From Gemmatimonadota bacterium (GTDB lineage: Bacteria; Latescibacterota; UBA2968; GCA-2709665), in assembly GCA_028874335.1 (NCBI GenBank), contig JAPPJY010000032.1, positions 1 to 46,372 on the forward strand: 46,372 bases of DNA, read 5' to 3'. This document shows positions 17,775 through 26,298 of the stretch, in pieces (the first letter of the stretch is position 1; each line of letters opens with the position of its first letter). A program made the translations under genes and the position numbers. The notes beneath the pieces are model-generated. The model was given only the letters and a program-made list of their open reading frames with translations, searched no databases and was not told where the DNA came from.

Positions 17775-19151
17775 CTACTCCATCAGCCGCCAATTCGGGT
17801 TGTACGTTTCCGCGGGATGCGTAGAGTGCACGAGTTCGAATACACCCGCGCCGCGCCGATCCACGAATATGAACCTGACACCGCGCTGCTCTTCGTAAGT
17901 CCAGACTTCAAAAGGCTTTTCGTTGGAGGCCGCCAGGTTGTATTGAATATCGCTCGGCTCACCAAACTTGATATAGATTCGCCCCTTGTCCGTATCCGAC
18001 CCCCGCTTGCCCCGTCCCGCCGCGTAGTTGTTCTCCGCGAAGCGCATACGCTGGATATGCTGGATCAGGCGCTCGTTTTCATCGGTCGCCGGGGTCGGGT
18101 CCAGCTCCTTCCAGAAGACCTTCAGGAACGCCATCTGGTCCATTCGGTTCTTCAGCTTCCGGTATTCCTTCCACCGAGAACCTTTGGCGATATATCGAAT
18201 ATCTCTGTAGTATCGAATGTTTTCGCGTTCCTCCTGTGACAACTCGACGACTTCCCGCTGCCGCGCCAGGGAAATCATCCGTCTCACTCTATGGACGGCG
18301 CGATTGCTCCGGTCCAGCGCCTCGACCTGGAAAAAGTACCGGCCGGGCGACAGTTCGCCGGTACTGAAGATCTCCGTCTTTACGGCGCTGGTACCCGGTT
18401 TCATCAGCCGCTGGTCGGCAAACTTCGCCACCACCGCGCCGGCGGTATCCAGCACGCTGTAACCCAGCAGAAACGTATTGTCCGCACCCTCGACAGGGGC
18501 CGAGAGGTGATAGATCTCAAAATAGACTTCGATATCCCCGCCGGCGGGATAGGTCCGGGTCACGTTGGGCGTCACCGTCCAGCCGTATCTCGAAAACCTG
18601 CTTTCGGTGTCGGTTCTGGACAGTCCGGATGCGAACAGGAGATCGCTGGATTTCAATGTCTGCTCCTCGAAATCCCGGACCCGCAGGTCCCCCTCCGCCA
18701 CGGCTTTCTTTTTCTCTTTGAGGTCTCTAACTGACAGGGTCATTCGATACGTGCCCGGCTTCAGATCGAATCCAATCATATCGCGAAACGGCAGTCCCGC
18801 GCCCTCGACGTCGTCGGCCTTTTCGACCCAGACCTTGCGCTTCCAGGTTTCTTCATTGACGACGACACCCGCAGAATCGGTCAGCGAGACCGACAATTCC
18901 ATTTCCGCCTCATATCGTTTTCTCTTTCGCCTGAATTTCAACTGGCTCGCGTCCAGGAGGACGTAAATCTCCTGTCGTGTGAACCCCACGGACGACTGGA
19001 ATCCGGCGGTGTCGGTGAAGAACGCCAGGTCTCCTTCGCCCATAAACGGCAGGTCCAGGGGCTCCGGCTCGGCGCAGTGCCCCTTCCCGCCCAGGAACAA
19101 GACGCCTGCAATCAGCAGGAAGCCCATCCAAAGCCGATCCCTGTTTCCCAT
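17775..19151 (-). CDS. Exported GWxTD-domain protein
   Basis: 458 residues with an N-terminal signal peptide (hydrophobic LWMGFLLIAGVLFLGG, then GHCAEPE; the Cys could be a lipobox variant but is not a clean one). The middle contains beta-sandwich repeats, and the C-terminal part is a GWxTD domain: FWKELDPTPATDENE near residue 345, then a stretch ending DTDKGRIYIKFGEP near 400. The motif's Trp is replaced (GSDTD instead of GWxTD). The family is frequent in FCB-type and acidobacterial genomes; its function is unknown, probably envelope-associated. The ATG at 19151 lies downstream of a good promoter (19239-19267). Confidence 0.8.
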   Translation of the reverse strand: MGNRDRLWMGFLLIAGVLFLGGKGHCAEPEPLDLPFMGEGDLAFFTDTAGFQSSVGFTRQEIYVLLDASQLKFRRKRKRYEAEMELSVSLTDSAGVVVNEETWKRKVWVEKADDVEGAGLPFRDMIGFDLKPGTYRMTLSVRDLKEKKKAVAEGDLRVRDFEEQTLKSSDLLFASGLSRTDTESRFSRYGWTVTPNVTRTYPAGGDIEVYFEIYHLSAPVEGADNTFLLGYSVLDTAGAVVAKFADQRLMKPGTSAVKTEIFSTGELSPGRYFFQVEALDRSNRAVHRVRRMISLARQREVVELSQEERENIRYYRDIRYIAKGSRWKEYRKLKNRMDQMAFLKVFWKELDPTPATDENERLIQHIQRMRFAENNYAAGRGKRGSDTDKGRIYIKFGEPSDIQYNLAASNEKPFEVWTYEEQRGVRFIFVDRRGAGVFELVHSTHPAETYNPNWRLME

Positions 19152-19238
19152 TTGCCAATTCTCCGAGATTGTACGTGGTTATTCGCCGCGCGGAGTCGGC
19201 CCCGGGCGGAAGGTCTGACATCCCAAGCCGAAACAGGC

Positions 19239-19267
19239 AATGTATTGAACTCCAATATTCAAGTCAA
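19239..19267 (-). promoter_or_regulatory. Sigma70-type promoter for the GWxTD gene
   Basis: On the minus strand TTGACT (19262-19267) and TACATT (19239-19244) are 17 bases apart, about 88 bases upstream of the ATG at 19151. Confidence 0.55.
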
Positions 19268-19289
19268 CTCCAAAGCGCCCGGCGAGCGC

Positions 19290-19589
19290 TCAGATCTTTG
19301 CGCCGGGAGACACGTAGATCTCCTGCTCCCGGACACGCACGGGGTACTTCCTGATTTTGAAATGAGGCGCCTCTGTGCAGGTCCCGGATTCGAGGTCGAA
19401 CGTCAGGTTGTGCCAGAAGCAGGTCACGGCGCCGCCTCTGATCCCGTCCGTACCGATGGGTCGCTGGTTGTGCGGACAGGTATTGTCAATCGCCTCGATC
19501 CTGCCGCCCACGTTGAAGAGCCCGATTTCGCGACCCATCATCGTGACGAGCTTCCCGGTACCCGGCGGGACTTCATGCATCGAAGCCAC
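19290..19589 (-). CDS. Rieske [2Fe-2S] ferredoxin
   Basis: About 99 residues forming a single Rieske domain. The cluster ligands are in NTCPHNQRPIG and, 18 residues later, CFWHNLTF (C-x-H and C-x2-H). The protein is a small soluble electron carrier like the ferredoxin components of ring-hydroxylating dioxygenases or nitrite reductase small subunits. The start is uncertain: GTG at 19589 has an AGGG about 9 bases upstream and gives the common FTRVAS-type N-terminus only partly; ATG at 19580 is the alternative. Longer open frames upstream are antisense-like and arginine-rich and were not used. It lies 97 bases downstream of lipA on the same strand. No oxygenase partner is adjacent. Confidence 0.85.
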   Translation of the reverse strand: MASMHEVPPGTGKLVTMMGREIGLFNVGGRIEAIDNTCPHNQRPIGTDGIRGGAVTCFWHNLTFDLESGTCTEAPHFKIRKYPVRVREQEIYVSPGAKI

Positions 19590-19686
19590 CCGCGTAAACC
19601 CTGGGTTTCGTCCTCCGCCCGCGTCGGCGGTCTGAACGGTCCGGCGCCGAACCTTCGGACGCCGTCGAATCAAACTGAACACGGTC

Positions 19687-20574
19687 TCATCCCGCAACAG
19701 CGTGGTTTGCGGCGTGGTAGGAACTCCGCACAAGCGGACCCGATTCCACGTGCCGGAATCCTCGCATCTCCGCAAAGAGCCGGATCTTCTCGAATTCGTC
19801 CGGATGGTAGAATCTGTCAATGGAAACATGCGCCGGCGAAGGCTGCAGATATTGACCCACCGTGAGTATATCCGTTCCCTGTTCGGCGATGTCGTCGATG
19901 GTCTGATAGACTTCTTCCACGGTTTCTCCCGCGCCGACCATGATGCCGGACTTCGTTGGGATACCCGGACGGGCGGTTCCGGCGCGCCGGAGCAATTCGA
20001 GGGATTGGGCATAGTTGGCCTGGGGGCGCATCAGACGATAGAGCCGGGGCGGCGTCTCCACGTTGTGGTTCAGAATATCGGGGCCGGCCGACATCACCCG
20101 ATCCAGCGCCTCCCAGTTACCCTGGAAATCCGGAATCAGCACCTCCACGCGGGTCTCAGGCCGCAACCGGCGGATTTCCCTGATGGTGGCCGCGAATATC
20201 GACGCGCCTCCGTCCGGCAGCTCGTCACGGTTTACCGATGTCACCACGGCATGTCTCAGACCCAGCCGCACGACGGCCTCGGCGACCCGGCCGGGTTCAT
20301 CCGTGTCGAGACCCTGCGGCCGTCCCGTCTTTACCGCGCAAAACCCGCAGCTGCGAGTGCAGATGTCTCCCAGAATCATGAATGTAGCCGTGCCTGCGCC
20401 CCAGCATTCACCGATATTCGGACACTTCGCGCTCTCGCAAACGGTGTGCAGTTCCAGTTCCCGCATGAGGCGCTTCAATTCCAGGTACCCCGCGCTGCCC
20501 GGCCCAGGCACCCGGAACCAGTCCGGCAGTCGGCGGTTTCTTCTCGGATTCCGGTTTTCGATTTGCAGCATCAT
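19687..20574 (-). CDS. lipA: Lipoyl synthase LipA
   Basis: 295 residues. LipA is a radical-SAM enzyme that inserts two sulfur atoms into protein-bound octanoyl groups to make lipoate for 2-oxoacid dehydrogenases and glycine cleavage. Auxiliary-cluster cysteines are Cys46/51/57 ([12 protein letters not shown]) and the SAM-cluster cysteines Cys72/76/79 (CTRSCGFC). The C-terminal VRSSYHA provides the Ser that ligates the auxiliary cluster. Two adjacent ATG codons (20574 and 20571) are possible; the first is used. It is 45 bases after miaB on the same strand. No lipB is seen in the window. Confidence 0.96.
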   Translation of the reverse strand: MMLQIENRNPRRNRRLPDWFRVPGPGSAGYLELKRLMRELELHTVCESAKCPNIGECWGAGTATFMILGDICTRSCGFCAVKTGRPQGLDTDEPGRVAEAVVRLGLRHAVVTSVNRDELPDGGASIFAATIREIRRLRPETRVEVLIPDFQGNWEALDRVMSAGPDILNHNVETPPRLYRLMRPQANYAQSLELLRRAGTARPGIPTKSGIMVGAGETVEEVYQTIDDIAEQGTDILTVGQYLQPSPAHVSIDRFYHPDEFEKIRLFAEMRGFRHVESGPLVRSSYHAANHAVAG

Positions 20575-20619
20575 GTAGGCCTGCCGACAGGACGTCGCCT
20601 GCCGGGTCGCGCAGCCCGG

Positions 20620-21996
20620 TCAGTGTTCGGGCCGACCGATCAGCGTGTGAGAGGTCGCGTCGGTGATTCTGACATCCACGAACGTGTTGATCCTGACCCC
20701 GTTTCTTGGAAACACAACCGTCTTGAATCCGTCCGATTTTCCTACTGCCTGTCCCTTGCCGCGCCGCGCGTCGCCCTCCACGAGCACCTCCAGCAGTTGT
20801 CCGACGCAGCGCCGGTTGATCTCGCCGGAGATACTCGTCTGCTGGGCGATTACGGCCTGGAGCCGCAACGCTTTTTCGGCCTCCGGGACCGTATCGGGAA
20901 TCTCCCTGTAGGCTACCGTACCCTTCCGTGGCGAATATTTGAACATGAAGGCCGAGTCGTAACGAATGCGTCTCATCAGCGCCATGGTCGACTCGAAGTC
21001 CACATCCGCTTCCCCGGGAAATCCGACGATGATATCGGTGGACAGACACAACCCGGGCAGGGCTGACCGGAGACGGTCGACCAGGTCGAGATAACGGCCG
21101 GTTGTATACGTCCGCTTCATATCCTTCAGGACCCTGTCGGAACCGGACTGAACCGGCAGATGGATGAATCGGCAGATCTTGTCCTCTTCCGCCAGCGTGC
21201 CGATCAGCTTGTCCGAAAAATCGCTCGGGTGCGGCGACGTAAAGCGAATTCTGCGTATACCCTCCACGCCGGCGACCATCTTCAGGAGATCGGCAAAATC
21301 GGTCTCGCCGTCATTGTAGGAGTTCACCGTCTGACCGAGCAGGGTTACTTCCCGGAATCCTTCCGACGCGGCCATGCGCACCTGTCGCAACACGTCGCCT
21401 GCGGGTACGCTCCGCTCCCGACCGCGCACGTAGGGTACGATGCAGAACGTGCAGAACTTGTCGCATCCCCGCATGATCGTGATCCAGGCATTGGTGCCCT
21501 CCTGGCGAACGGGGTCGAGTTCCAGATAGTCCTCGTGCCGGTCGAGCCGGACGTCCAGCGCGGGATTCCCTGCAGCTTCTCCGATCAACTCGGGAAGGCG
21601 CCGGTAGGAATCCGGCCCGACCACGAGATCCACGTACGGCAACTGATTCAGAAGTTCCTCGGCGAGGTGCTTGGCCATGCATCCGCTCACGCCGAGCACG
21701 AGGTCCGGTCGCGTCCGTTTTTCCCTGCTGAGCTGGGAAAGACGCCCAACGACCCGCTCCTCCGCACGCTCTCGAATGGCACAGGTATTCAACAGCACAA
21801 CGTCCGCGTCGTCGACGCCGGATGCCCGACGGAATCCGGCCTTCTTCAGCACGCCCATCATCAGTTCGGTATCGGACACGTTCATCTGACAGCCGTAGGT
21901 TTCGATAAAGATCCGGCGTCCCGCGCCGGAAACCGGCAGGCCCGCGCCGTTCGCCGCGGCGACGTCCGGCTGGCGTTCAATGTCGAGAAGCTGCAT
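20620..21996 (-). CDS. miaB: tRNA-2-methylthio-N6-dimethylallyladenosine synthase MiaB
   Basis: 458 residues. MiaB adds a methylthio group to i6A37 in tRNA. Order: UPF0004 domain with Cys36 (TYGCQMN), NTCAIRERAEE and SGCMAK for the auxiliary 4Fe-4S cluster; radical-SAM core with RGCDKFCTFCIVPYVRGRE near residue 176; C-terminal TRAM domain (GQLLEVLVEGDARRGKG onwards). IVPYVRGRE and QTVNSY favour MiaB over the MtaB and RimO relatives. The ATG at 21996 lies 20 bases inside the end of queG, so the two tRNA-modification genes are translationally linked. Confidence 0.95.
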   Translation of the reverse strand: MQLLDIERQPDVAAANGAGLPVSGAGRRIFIETYGCQMNVSDTELMMGVLKKAGFRRASGVDDADVVLLNTCAIRERAEERVVGRLSQLSREKRTRPDLVLGVSGCMAKHLAEELLNQLPYVDLVVGPDSYRRLPELIGEAAGNPALDVRLDRHEDYLELDPVRQEGTNAWITIMRGCDKFCTFCIVPYVRGRERSVPAGDVLRQVRMAASEGFREVTLLGQTVNSYNDGETDFADLLKMVAGVEGIRRIRFTSPHPSDFSDKLIGTLAEEDKICRFIHLPVQSGSDRVLKDMKRTYTTGRYLDLVDRLRSALPGLCLSTDIIVGFPGEADVDFESTMALMRRIRYDSAFMFKYSPRKGTVAYREIPDTVPEAEKALRLQAVIAQQTSISGEINRRCVGQLLEVLVEGDARRGKGQAVGKSDGFKTVVFPRNGVRINTFVDVRITDATSHTLIGRPEH

Positions 21997-23227
21997 GCGG
22001 CACCCCGGAATGATCGTCCGCTTTCGATGGTTCGGAAATGTCCCGCCCGCGGTCGGGGCGGCTCACCCGCCCGGCCCCCAGGTCGATCTCGTCCAATGCC
22101 ATCCCGATTTCCTCGCGGACGGCCTCGTCGGACTCGGCGGCGCCCGCCACGGAAAGCACGCGCCGCGCATCGGGCCCGCCGATGCGGCCGAGCGCCCAGG
22201 CCGCATGGCCGCGCACGAGGGGTTCACCGTCGGACAACGCTGCCTTCAACGCGGGAATATCGGCGGCGGTGCCGCGATTGCCCAGAGCCACGGCGGCGTT
22301 GCGCAGCAACCCCCGCCGTTTGGCTCGTTTGATCGGGCTTCCGCGAAATCTCCGGCTGAACGCCCTCTGGTCCATGGAGAGTAATTCCGCGAGTTCGGGC
22401 GCTTCGAGACCCGCACGGGCCTTCAGCGCCGGCTCGCCGGACGGCCTGCTCTGCTTTCTGTTCCACGGACAGACTTCCTGGCAAATATCGCATCCGTAAA
22501 TCCAGTCATCCATCTGTTCCCTGTAGGGCCTTGGAATCGCGCCCTTCAACTCGATGGTCAGGTACGAGATGCACCGGTTGGAGTCCAGCACATAGGGCTG
22601 TGGTATCGCATCGGTGGGGCAGGCGTCCATGCATAGGGTGCAGGTCCCGCAATGGTCGGCAACGGGGCGGTCGTAAGCCAGAGGCAGGTTCAGCAGAATC
22701 TCACCGAGAAAGAACCACGAACCTCTGCGCTTATGGATGAGGTTGGTGTGCTTCCCGAACCATCCCATGCCGGCGCGGGCGGCGAAATCGCGTTCGAGTA
22801 CGGGTCCCGTGTCGACGTAAACCCGGCCCTTCACGCCCGATCCCAGGGTCTGAATCCATTCCAGCAGTTTCTTGAGCCGGGCGTTCATCAGGTCATGGTA
22901 ATCGTCGCCCCTGGCGTACCTGGAGATCCTGCCCGTGGCGCGCGCACCTGCCGGCGGCGCACCGTTCTCCTGATCGTAATTCATCCCCACGCAAAGGACT
23001 GTTCTTGCGCCCGGCAGCACGTTCCCGGGATGGGACCTCCGGTCGAGATTCCGGCGAAGATAGGCCATCTGGCCGGCATACCCCTTCGCGAGCCAGTCCA
23101 GATAGAAACCCCAGTGCTCCGGCGGACCCGCCGGGGCGACGCCCACGGGACTGAAGCCCATGCCGCGGGCCTTTCGCTTGATCCGCGCCGTTAATTTTCG
23201 CTTGTCGTCTTCGGTATGCTTAGACAT
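21977..23227 (-). CDS. queG: Epoxyqueuosine reductase QueG with C-terminal HEAT repeats
   Basis: About 416 residues. QueG is a cobalamin-dependent, two-cluster enzyme that performs the last step of queuosine synthesis in tRNA. The N-terminal domain has the usual VLCVGMNYD; GRISRYARGDDYHD is the cobalamin/substrate region; CGTCTLCMDACPTDAI and CDICQEVCPWN ligate two 4Fe-4S clusters. The C-terminal third holds HEAT-type repeats (IPALKAALSDGEPLVRGHAA, HAAWALGRIGG), seen in many QueG proteins. ATG 23227 is used; a TTG at 23236 in frame is an alternative. It is preceded by an intrinsic terminator, so its own promoter must be close or overlap it. It overlaps miaB by 20 bases. Confidence 0.95.
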   Translation of the reverse strand: MSKHTEDDKRKLTARIKRKARGMGFSPVGVAPAGPPEHWGFYLDWLAKGYAGQMAYLRRNLDRRSHPGNVLPGARTVLCVGMNYDQENGAPPAGARATGRISRYARGDDYHDLMNARLKKLLEWIQTLGSGVKGRVYVDTGPVLERDFAARAGMGWFGKHTNLIHKRRGSWFFLGEILLNLPLAYDRPVADHCGTCTLCMDACPTDAIPQPYVLDSNRCISYLTIELKGAIPRPYREQMDDWIYGCDICQEVCPWNRKQSRPSGEPALKARAGLEAPELAELLSMDQRAFSRRFRGSPIKRAKRRGLLRNAAVALGNRGTAADIPALKAALSDGEPLVRGHAAWALGRIGGPDARRVLSVAGAAESDEAVREEIGMALDEIDLGAGRVSRPDRGRDISEPSKADDHSGVPHAASRH

Positions 23228-23244
23228 GGACTCCAAACAAGCCC

Positions 23245-23278
23245 AAAAGGACAGGGAACGGACGTACCCTGTCCTTTT
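23245..23278 (-). terminator. Rho-independent terminator between the nifU-like gene and queG
   Basis: A perfect 12-bp stem, AAAAGGACAGGG (23245-23256) with CCCTGTCCTTTT (23267-23278), has a 10-base loop. On the minus strand the stem ends in CCTTTT. It lies 27 bases past the nifU-like stop codon, ending that transcript. Because of the A/T symmetry it could act in both directions. Confidence 0.8.
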
Positions 23279-23304
23279 CAGTGCGTTCGAATCAATCCGT
23301 CACG

Positions 23305-23685
23305 TCAGGCCCCGGCCCGGGACCTGAAATCCGCAATTGCCTCCCTGACCGCATCCCGTGCCAGCGCGACCGCGTGCTTTCTTGTGGGCGGCAGTCCGCC
23401 CAGCCTGGTCTCCACGTCCGCCCGTGTGACCGCCACCGCAGCCGCAACCGGGAGGCCCGATACCATTTCCGTTATTACCGAAGCGGCGGCGATCGTGGCC
23501 GTGCAGCCCTGAGCCTGAAACTTCGCGCGCACGACCCGTTCGTCGACGATTCTCAGTTGAAGCGACACGACCGCGCCGGACGCCGGATTCTCGACCGTGG
23601 CGGCGCCGTCCGCATTCTGCATGGTACCTGCGTTGCGCGGATTCCTGAAATGATCGAGCGCAATCTCGCTGTAGACCTCGGCCAT
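23305..23685 (-). CDS. NifU/IscU-like scaffold protein lacking two of three cluster cysteines
   Basis: 126 residues aligning over the whole NifU N-terminal/IscU domain (DHFRNPRNAG, then FQAQGCTATIAAASVITEMV, LGGLPPTRKHAVALA, AIADFRSR). In true scaffolds three Cys and one Asp hold the nascent [2Fe-2S] cluster. Here the first site, normally NPxCGD, is NPASGA (33-38), losing Cys and Asp; only Cys61 remains; the third Cys is Ala105, although the preceding His104 is kept. The fold signature is intact and the frame is open, so it is not an obvious pseudogene. It may bind a cluster differently, serve as a regulator, or be losing function. It is 22 bases after nuoI. Confidence 0.75.
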   Translation of the reverse strand: MAEVYSEIALDHFRNPRNAGTMQNADGAATVENPASGAVVSLQLRIVDERVVRAKFQAQGCTATIAAASVITEMVSGLPVAAAVAVTRADVETRLGGLPPTRKHAVALARDAVREAIADFRSRAGA

Positions 23686-23707
23686 GGTCGCCCAACCACC
23701 CCTCGGC

Positions 23708-24205
23708 TTATCGGGTGTCTTCGAGTGGCCTTCGAGGCGGCGTAAGCGTCACACGATCTTCTACGGCCAGCAGTTTCTCTTTCGTGTAAATCAACTCGGC
23801 GCGGCTTTCCGCCACCAGTTCGGTCCGCTCGGTCATGACGATCGCGTCTTCAGGACAGGCCTCAACGCACATGCCGCAAAAAATGCACCGCAGCATATCG
23901 ATGTCAAACCGCTTCGGATGCTTCTCGCGATCCTCCCAGGGCGCTTCCTCTGCCTCGATGGCGATGCATTCGGCCGGACAGGCCGTGGCGCACATGTAGC
24001 ACGCGACGCACTTCGGACGACCTTTATCGTCCTTCGTTAGCTTGTGCAGCCCTCGGTATCCGCTGGGTTTTGTCCAGGTTTCCTCCGGATACTGCATCGT
24101 GATCTTCTTGCCGAGCAGATGACGGAAGGTCAGCGACAGACCCTTTGTGATTGCCGGAAGATACATTCTTTCGGTCAGCGTCATTTCGTGACCGACTTTT
24201 TTCAT
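23708..24205 (-). CDS. nuoI: NADH-quinone oxidoreductase subunit I-like ferredoxin (NuoI)
   Basis: 165 residues with the NuoI layout: an N-terminal amphipathic segment (PAITKGLSLTFRHLLGKKIT) that lies along the membrane, then two 4Fe-4S sites with Cys66/69/72/76 (CVACYMCATACP) and Cys107/110/113/117 (CIFCGMCVEACP). In complex I these carry clusters N6a and N6b. No other nuo gene is within the window, so this is a detached copy or a subunit encoded away from the main operon. The ATG at 24205 lies within the 3' end of the open rny frame, and the TGA of an alternative rny frame overlaps this ATG. Confidence 0.9.
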   Translation of the reverse strand: MKKVGHEMTLTERMYLPAITKGLSLTFRHLLGKKITMQYPEETWTKPSGYRGLHKLTKDDKGRPKCVACYMCATACPAECIAIEAEEAPWEDREKHPKRFDIDMLRCIFCGMCVEACPEDAIVMTERTELVAESRAELIYTKEKLLAVEDRVTLTPPRRPLEDTR

Positions 24206-25823
24206 ATCGGCGCTCTCCTCTCCTGTTTCGGGATCGGCCCTTGCGTCTCTTGTTCGTCCGTCCGGCCCACTGGGTGGCGACGGTTTGCCGGATCAACGTA
24301 ACCTGAATCTCGCCGGGATAGGTCATGCCTTCCCGGATGCGCTGAGCAATTTCGAAGGACAGGGCCTTGGCGTGTTCGTCATCCACGCGGCCGGCATTCA
24401 CCATCACCCGGATCTCCCGTCCGGCGTTGATCGCGTACGCGTCTCGAACGCCCTGGAAACCACGGGCGATATCCTCCAGGTCCCGTACCCTTCGAATATA
24501 CCCTTCAGCGTCGTCGCGGCGGGCGCCCGGACGCGATGAGGAAATGGCGTCCGCAGCCTTGACGAGGAAAGAAATGGGAGAACTGGCTTCGGCATCACCG
24601 TGATGGTAGAGGATGGCATTTCCGACTTCCTGCACTTCGCCGTGCTTGCGAACCAGCGCCACGCCGATGTCGGTATGGGTTCCTTCCTGTTCCTGATCGA
24701 CCGCTTTGCCGATGTCGTGCAACAGCCCGGCCCGCCGGGCAAGCATTTCGTCCATCCGTAGTTCCGCAGCCATCGCGCCTGCCAGAAACGCCACTTCCTT
24801 GGAATGACCCAACACGCTCTGACCGTAACTCGTCCGGTATTTCAGACGTCCCAGCATCGATACGAGCTCGGAGTGCATGTTATCGATGCCCACTTCACTG
24901 ACCGCTCGCCGGCCCTCCTCTTCGACAAGGGTCTCAATGCGGTCCTCGCATTCGGCCACGACCTCTTCCACGCGGCTGGGATTGATTCGTCCCTCCTTCA
25001 CCAGTTGCTCCATTGCCAGCCTCGCCACGTCCCGTTTTACCGGGTCGAAGCTGGAAAGCACAACGGCTTCCGGCGTGTCGTTCACAATGACCTTGACGCC
25101 GGTAGCAGCCTCGAAGGAGATGATGTTCCGCCCTTCCTTGCCGACGATCCTTCCCTTGATATCGTCGTCGGGCAGCGCCACGACCGAAATGGACGATTGC
25201 ACGGTCTGGTCCGTGGAACATCGTTCAATTGCCTGCGCGATAATTTTCTTCGACTCACGTTCCGACCGCTCCCGGGCCTGATCCATGATTTCCATGCCCA
25301 TCGCGGTGGCCGTATGCCGGAGATCGGTCTCGATGGTCTCCAGAAGCATTTCCCGGGCGCGGTCCACGTTCATGCCGGATATGCGTTCCAGCAGGGCGCG
25401 CTGTTCGCCCAGGACCTGCTCGAGTTCCTGTTGATTCTGATCCAGCCGCACCGCGCGCTGCCGTACGTCGCGTTCCCTGCGATTCAGATCCTTGTTTCGC
25501 TGTTTGAGGCTTTGGTACTGCTCGAGTATGCCGTTTTCTTTTTCTCTGAGGTCCTCATCCCGTCGCTCCAGTTCACGCCTCTTGCTGTCCAGTTCGCGCT
25601 CGAACGTCGTTTTGGCGTCGTACCACTTGTTCTTCTCTTCGAGAAACGTGGCCCTGCGCTCCCGACCCGCCTTCTCGACCATTTTTGAAATCCGATGCTC
25701 GGTGTGGTGTTCAATTTCCTGAATTTTGCGGGCTTTGAGCCTCGCGGACAGGAACCACCCGACAGCGAACAGGAGAATCGCGCAAGCAATGGCAAGACCG
25801 ACTGAGTATGCATCCAGTGCCAT
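24024..25823 (-). CDS. rny: Ribonuclease Y, with unusual C-terminal tail overlapping nuoI
   Basis: About 599 residues; RNase Y is normally about 510-525. It is the membrane-anchored endoribonuclease starting mRNA decay. An N-terminal TM helix (VGLAIACAILLFAVGWFL) leads into a long charged coiled coil, then the KH domain (DDDIKGRIVGKEGRNI near residue 215) and HD domain (LLHDIGKAVD near 355). The family end (GEIQVTLIRQT) is present, followed by some 75 basic residues read through into nuoI on another frame. A one-base shift after VTLIRQ would instead stop at the TGA overlapping the nuoI ATG. The ATG 25823 with GGGAGG upstream is the start; an upstream extension runs into MITE-A copy 2. Confidence 0.92.
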   Translation of the reverse strand: MALDAYSVGLAIACAILLFAVGWFLSARLKARKIQEIEHHTEHRISKMVEKAGRERRATFLEEKNKWYDAKTTFERELDSKRRELERRDEDLREKENGILEQYQSLKQRNKDLNRRERDVRQRAVRLDQNQQELEQVLGEQRALLERISGMNVDRAREMLLETIETDLRHTATAMGMEIMDQARERSERESKKIIAQAIERCSTDQTVQSSISVVALPDDDIKGRIVGKEGRNIISFEAATGVKVIVNDTPEAVVLSSFDPVKRDVARLAMEQLVKEGRINPSRVEEVVAECEDRIETLVEEEGRRAVSEVGIDNMHSELVSMLGRLKYRTSYGQSVLGHSKEVAFLAGAMAAELRMDEMLARRAGLLHDIGKAVDQEQEGTHTDIGVALVRKHGEVQEVGNAILYHHGDAEASSPISFLVKAADAISSSRPGARRDDAEGYIRRVRDLEDIARGFQGVRDAYAINAGREIRVMVNAGRVDDEHAKALSFEIAQRIREGMTYPGEIQVTLIRQTVATQWAGRTNKRRKGRSRNRRGERRYEKSRSRNDADRKNVSSGNHKGSVADLPSSARQEDHDAVSGGNLDKTQRIPRAAQANEGR

Positions 25824-25845
25824 TGAAGCCTCCCGTTTTCGGTAA

Positions 25846-26007
25846 GAGGCTGTTTTAAAATTACCGGTGAGTTCCCGAGCGCGAGCGAAAAGGTGGCGGT
25901 CAAGGCGGGAAAATCCGCCCATATTTGTCTATACGGGTGGGTTTGACCAACGCCGACCGGCGCTTTTGCAGCCGCGCGAAGACCGCTGGGAATTTTAAGA
26001 CAGCCTC
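25846..26007. mobile_element. MITE-A copy 2 (162 bp), upstream of rny
   Basis: The best-preserved copy. Ends: GAGGCTGTTTTAAAATT (25846-25862) and the reverse complement of GAGGCTGTCTTAAAATT (25991-26007), one mismatch in 17. TAA flanks both sides (25843-25845, 26008-26010), a 3-bp target duplication of TNA type. Between the arms lie a GGCGG/CCGCC hairpin (about 25905-25919) and the GGGTGGGTTTGACCAACG block. No coding capacity for a transposase. It ends 22 bases before the rny start codon and so forms the rny leader or promoter region. Confidence 0.9.
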
Positions 26008-26115
26008 TAAGATTGAGATCCAGGTCAATCGATTGACGCACGTTTGGCTCCTCGGTGAATTGTCGCTCCCGCTCCCTGAGGCGATGCGACGCCGGTTCTC
26101 CGGAATTCTCCGACA

Positions 26116-26199
26116 GAAGCTGTTTTAAAATTACCGGTGAGTTCCCGACCGGCGCTTTTGCAGCCGCGCGAAGACCGCTGGGAATTTTAAGACTGCTTC
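26116..26199. mobile_element. MITE-A copy 3, internally deleted (84 bp)
   Basis: The left end GAAGCTGTTTTAAAATT (26116-26132) continues through ACCGGTGAGTTCCCG, then jumps directly to CCGGCGCTTTTGCAGCCGCG and the right end (TTTTAAGACTGCTTC, one base off consensus). The missing middle (about 80-105 bp in other copies) is bounded by the shared bases CGA, as expected for a micro-homology deletion. No target duplication is evident (ACA left, GTG right). It sits 108 bases from copy 2, in the same orientation. Confidence 0.85.
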
Positions 26200-26298
26200 G
26201 TGAAGCCAATTGCCGCCTGTACCCGATCAGGAACAGGCCCGCAAAGTGCAACAAAGAAAGCATAATACTCCGGTTCAACTGATCGTTCGGACAACAAA

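Noticed and set aside
25484..26278. Minus-strand frame through both MITE-A copies upstream of rny
   Set aside because: It exists only because one MITE frame is open; it overlaps rny on another frame. The first 26 residues are hydrophobic and may be worth a look, but nothing supports a gene.
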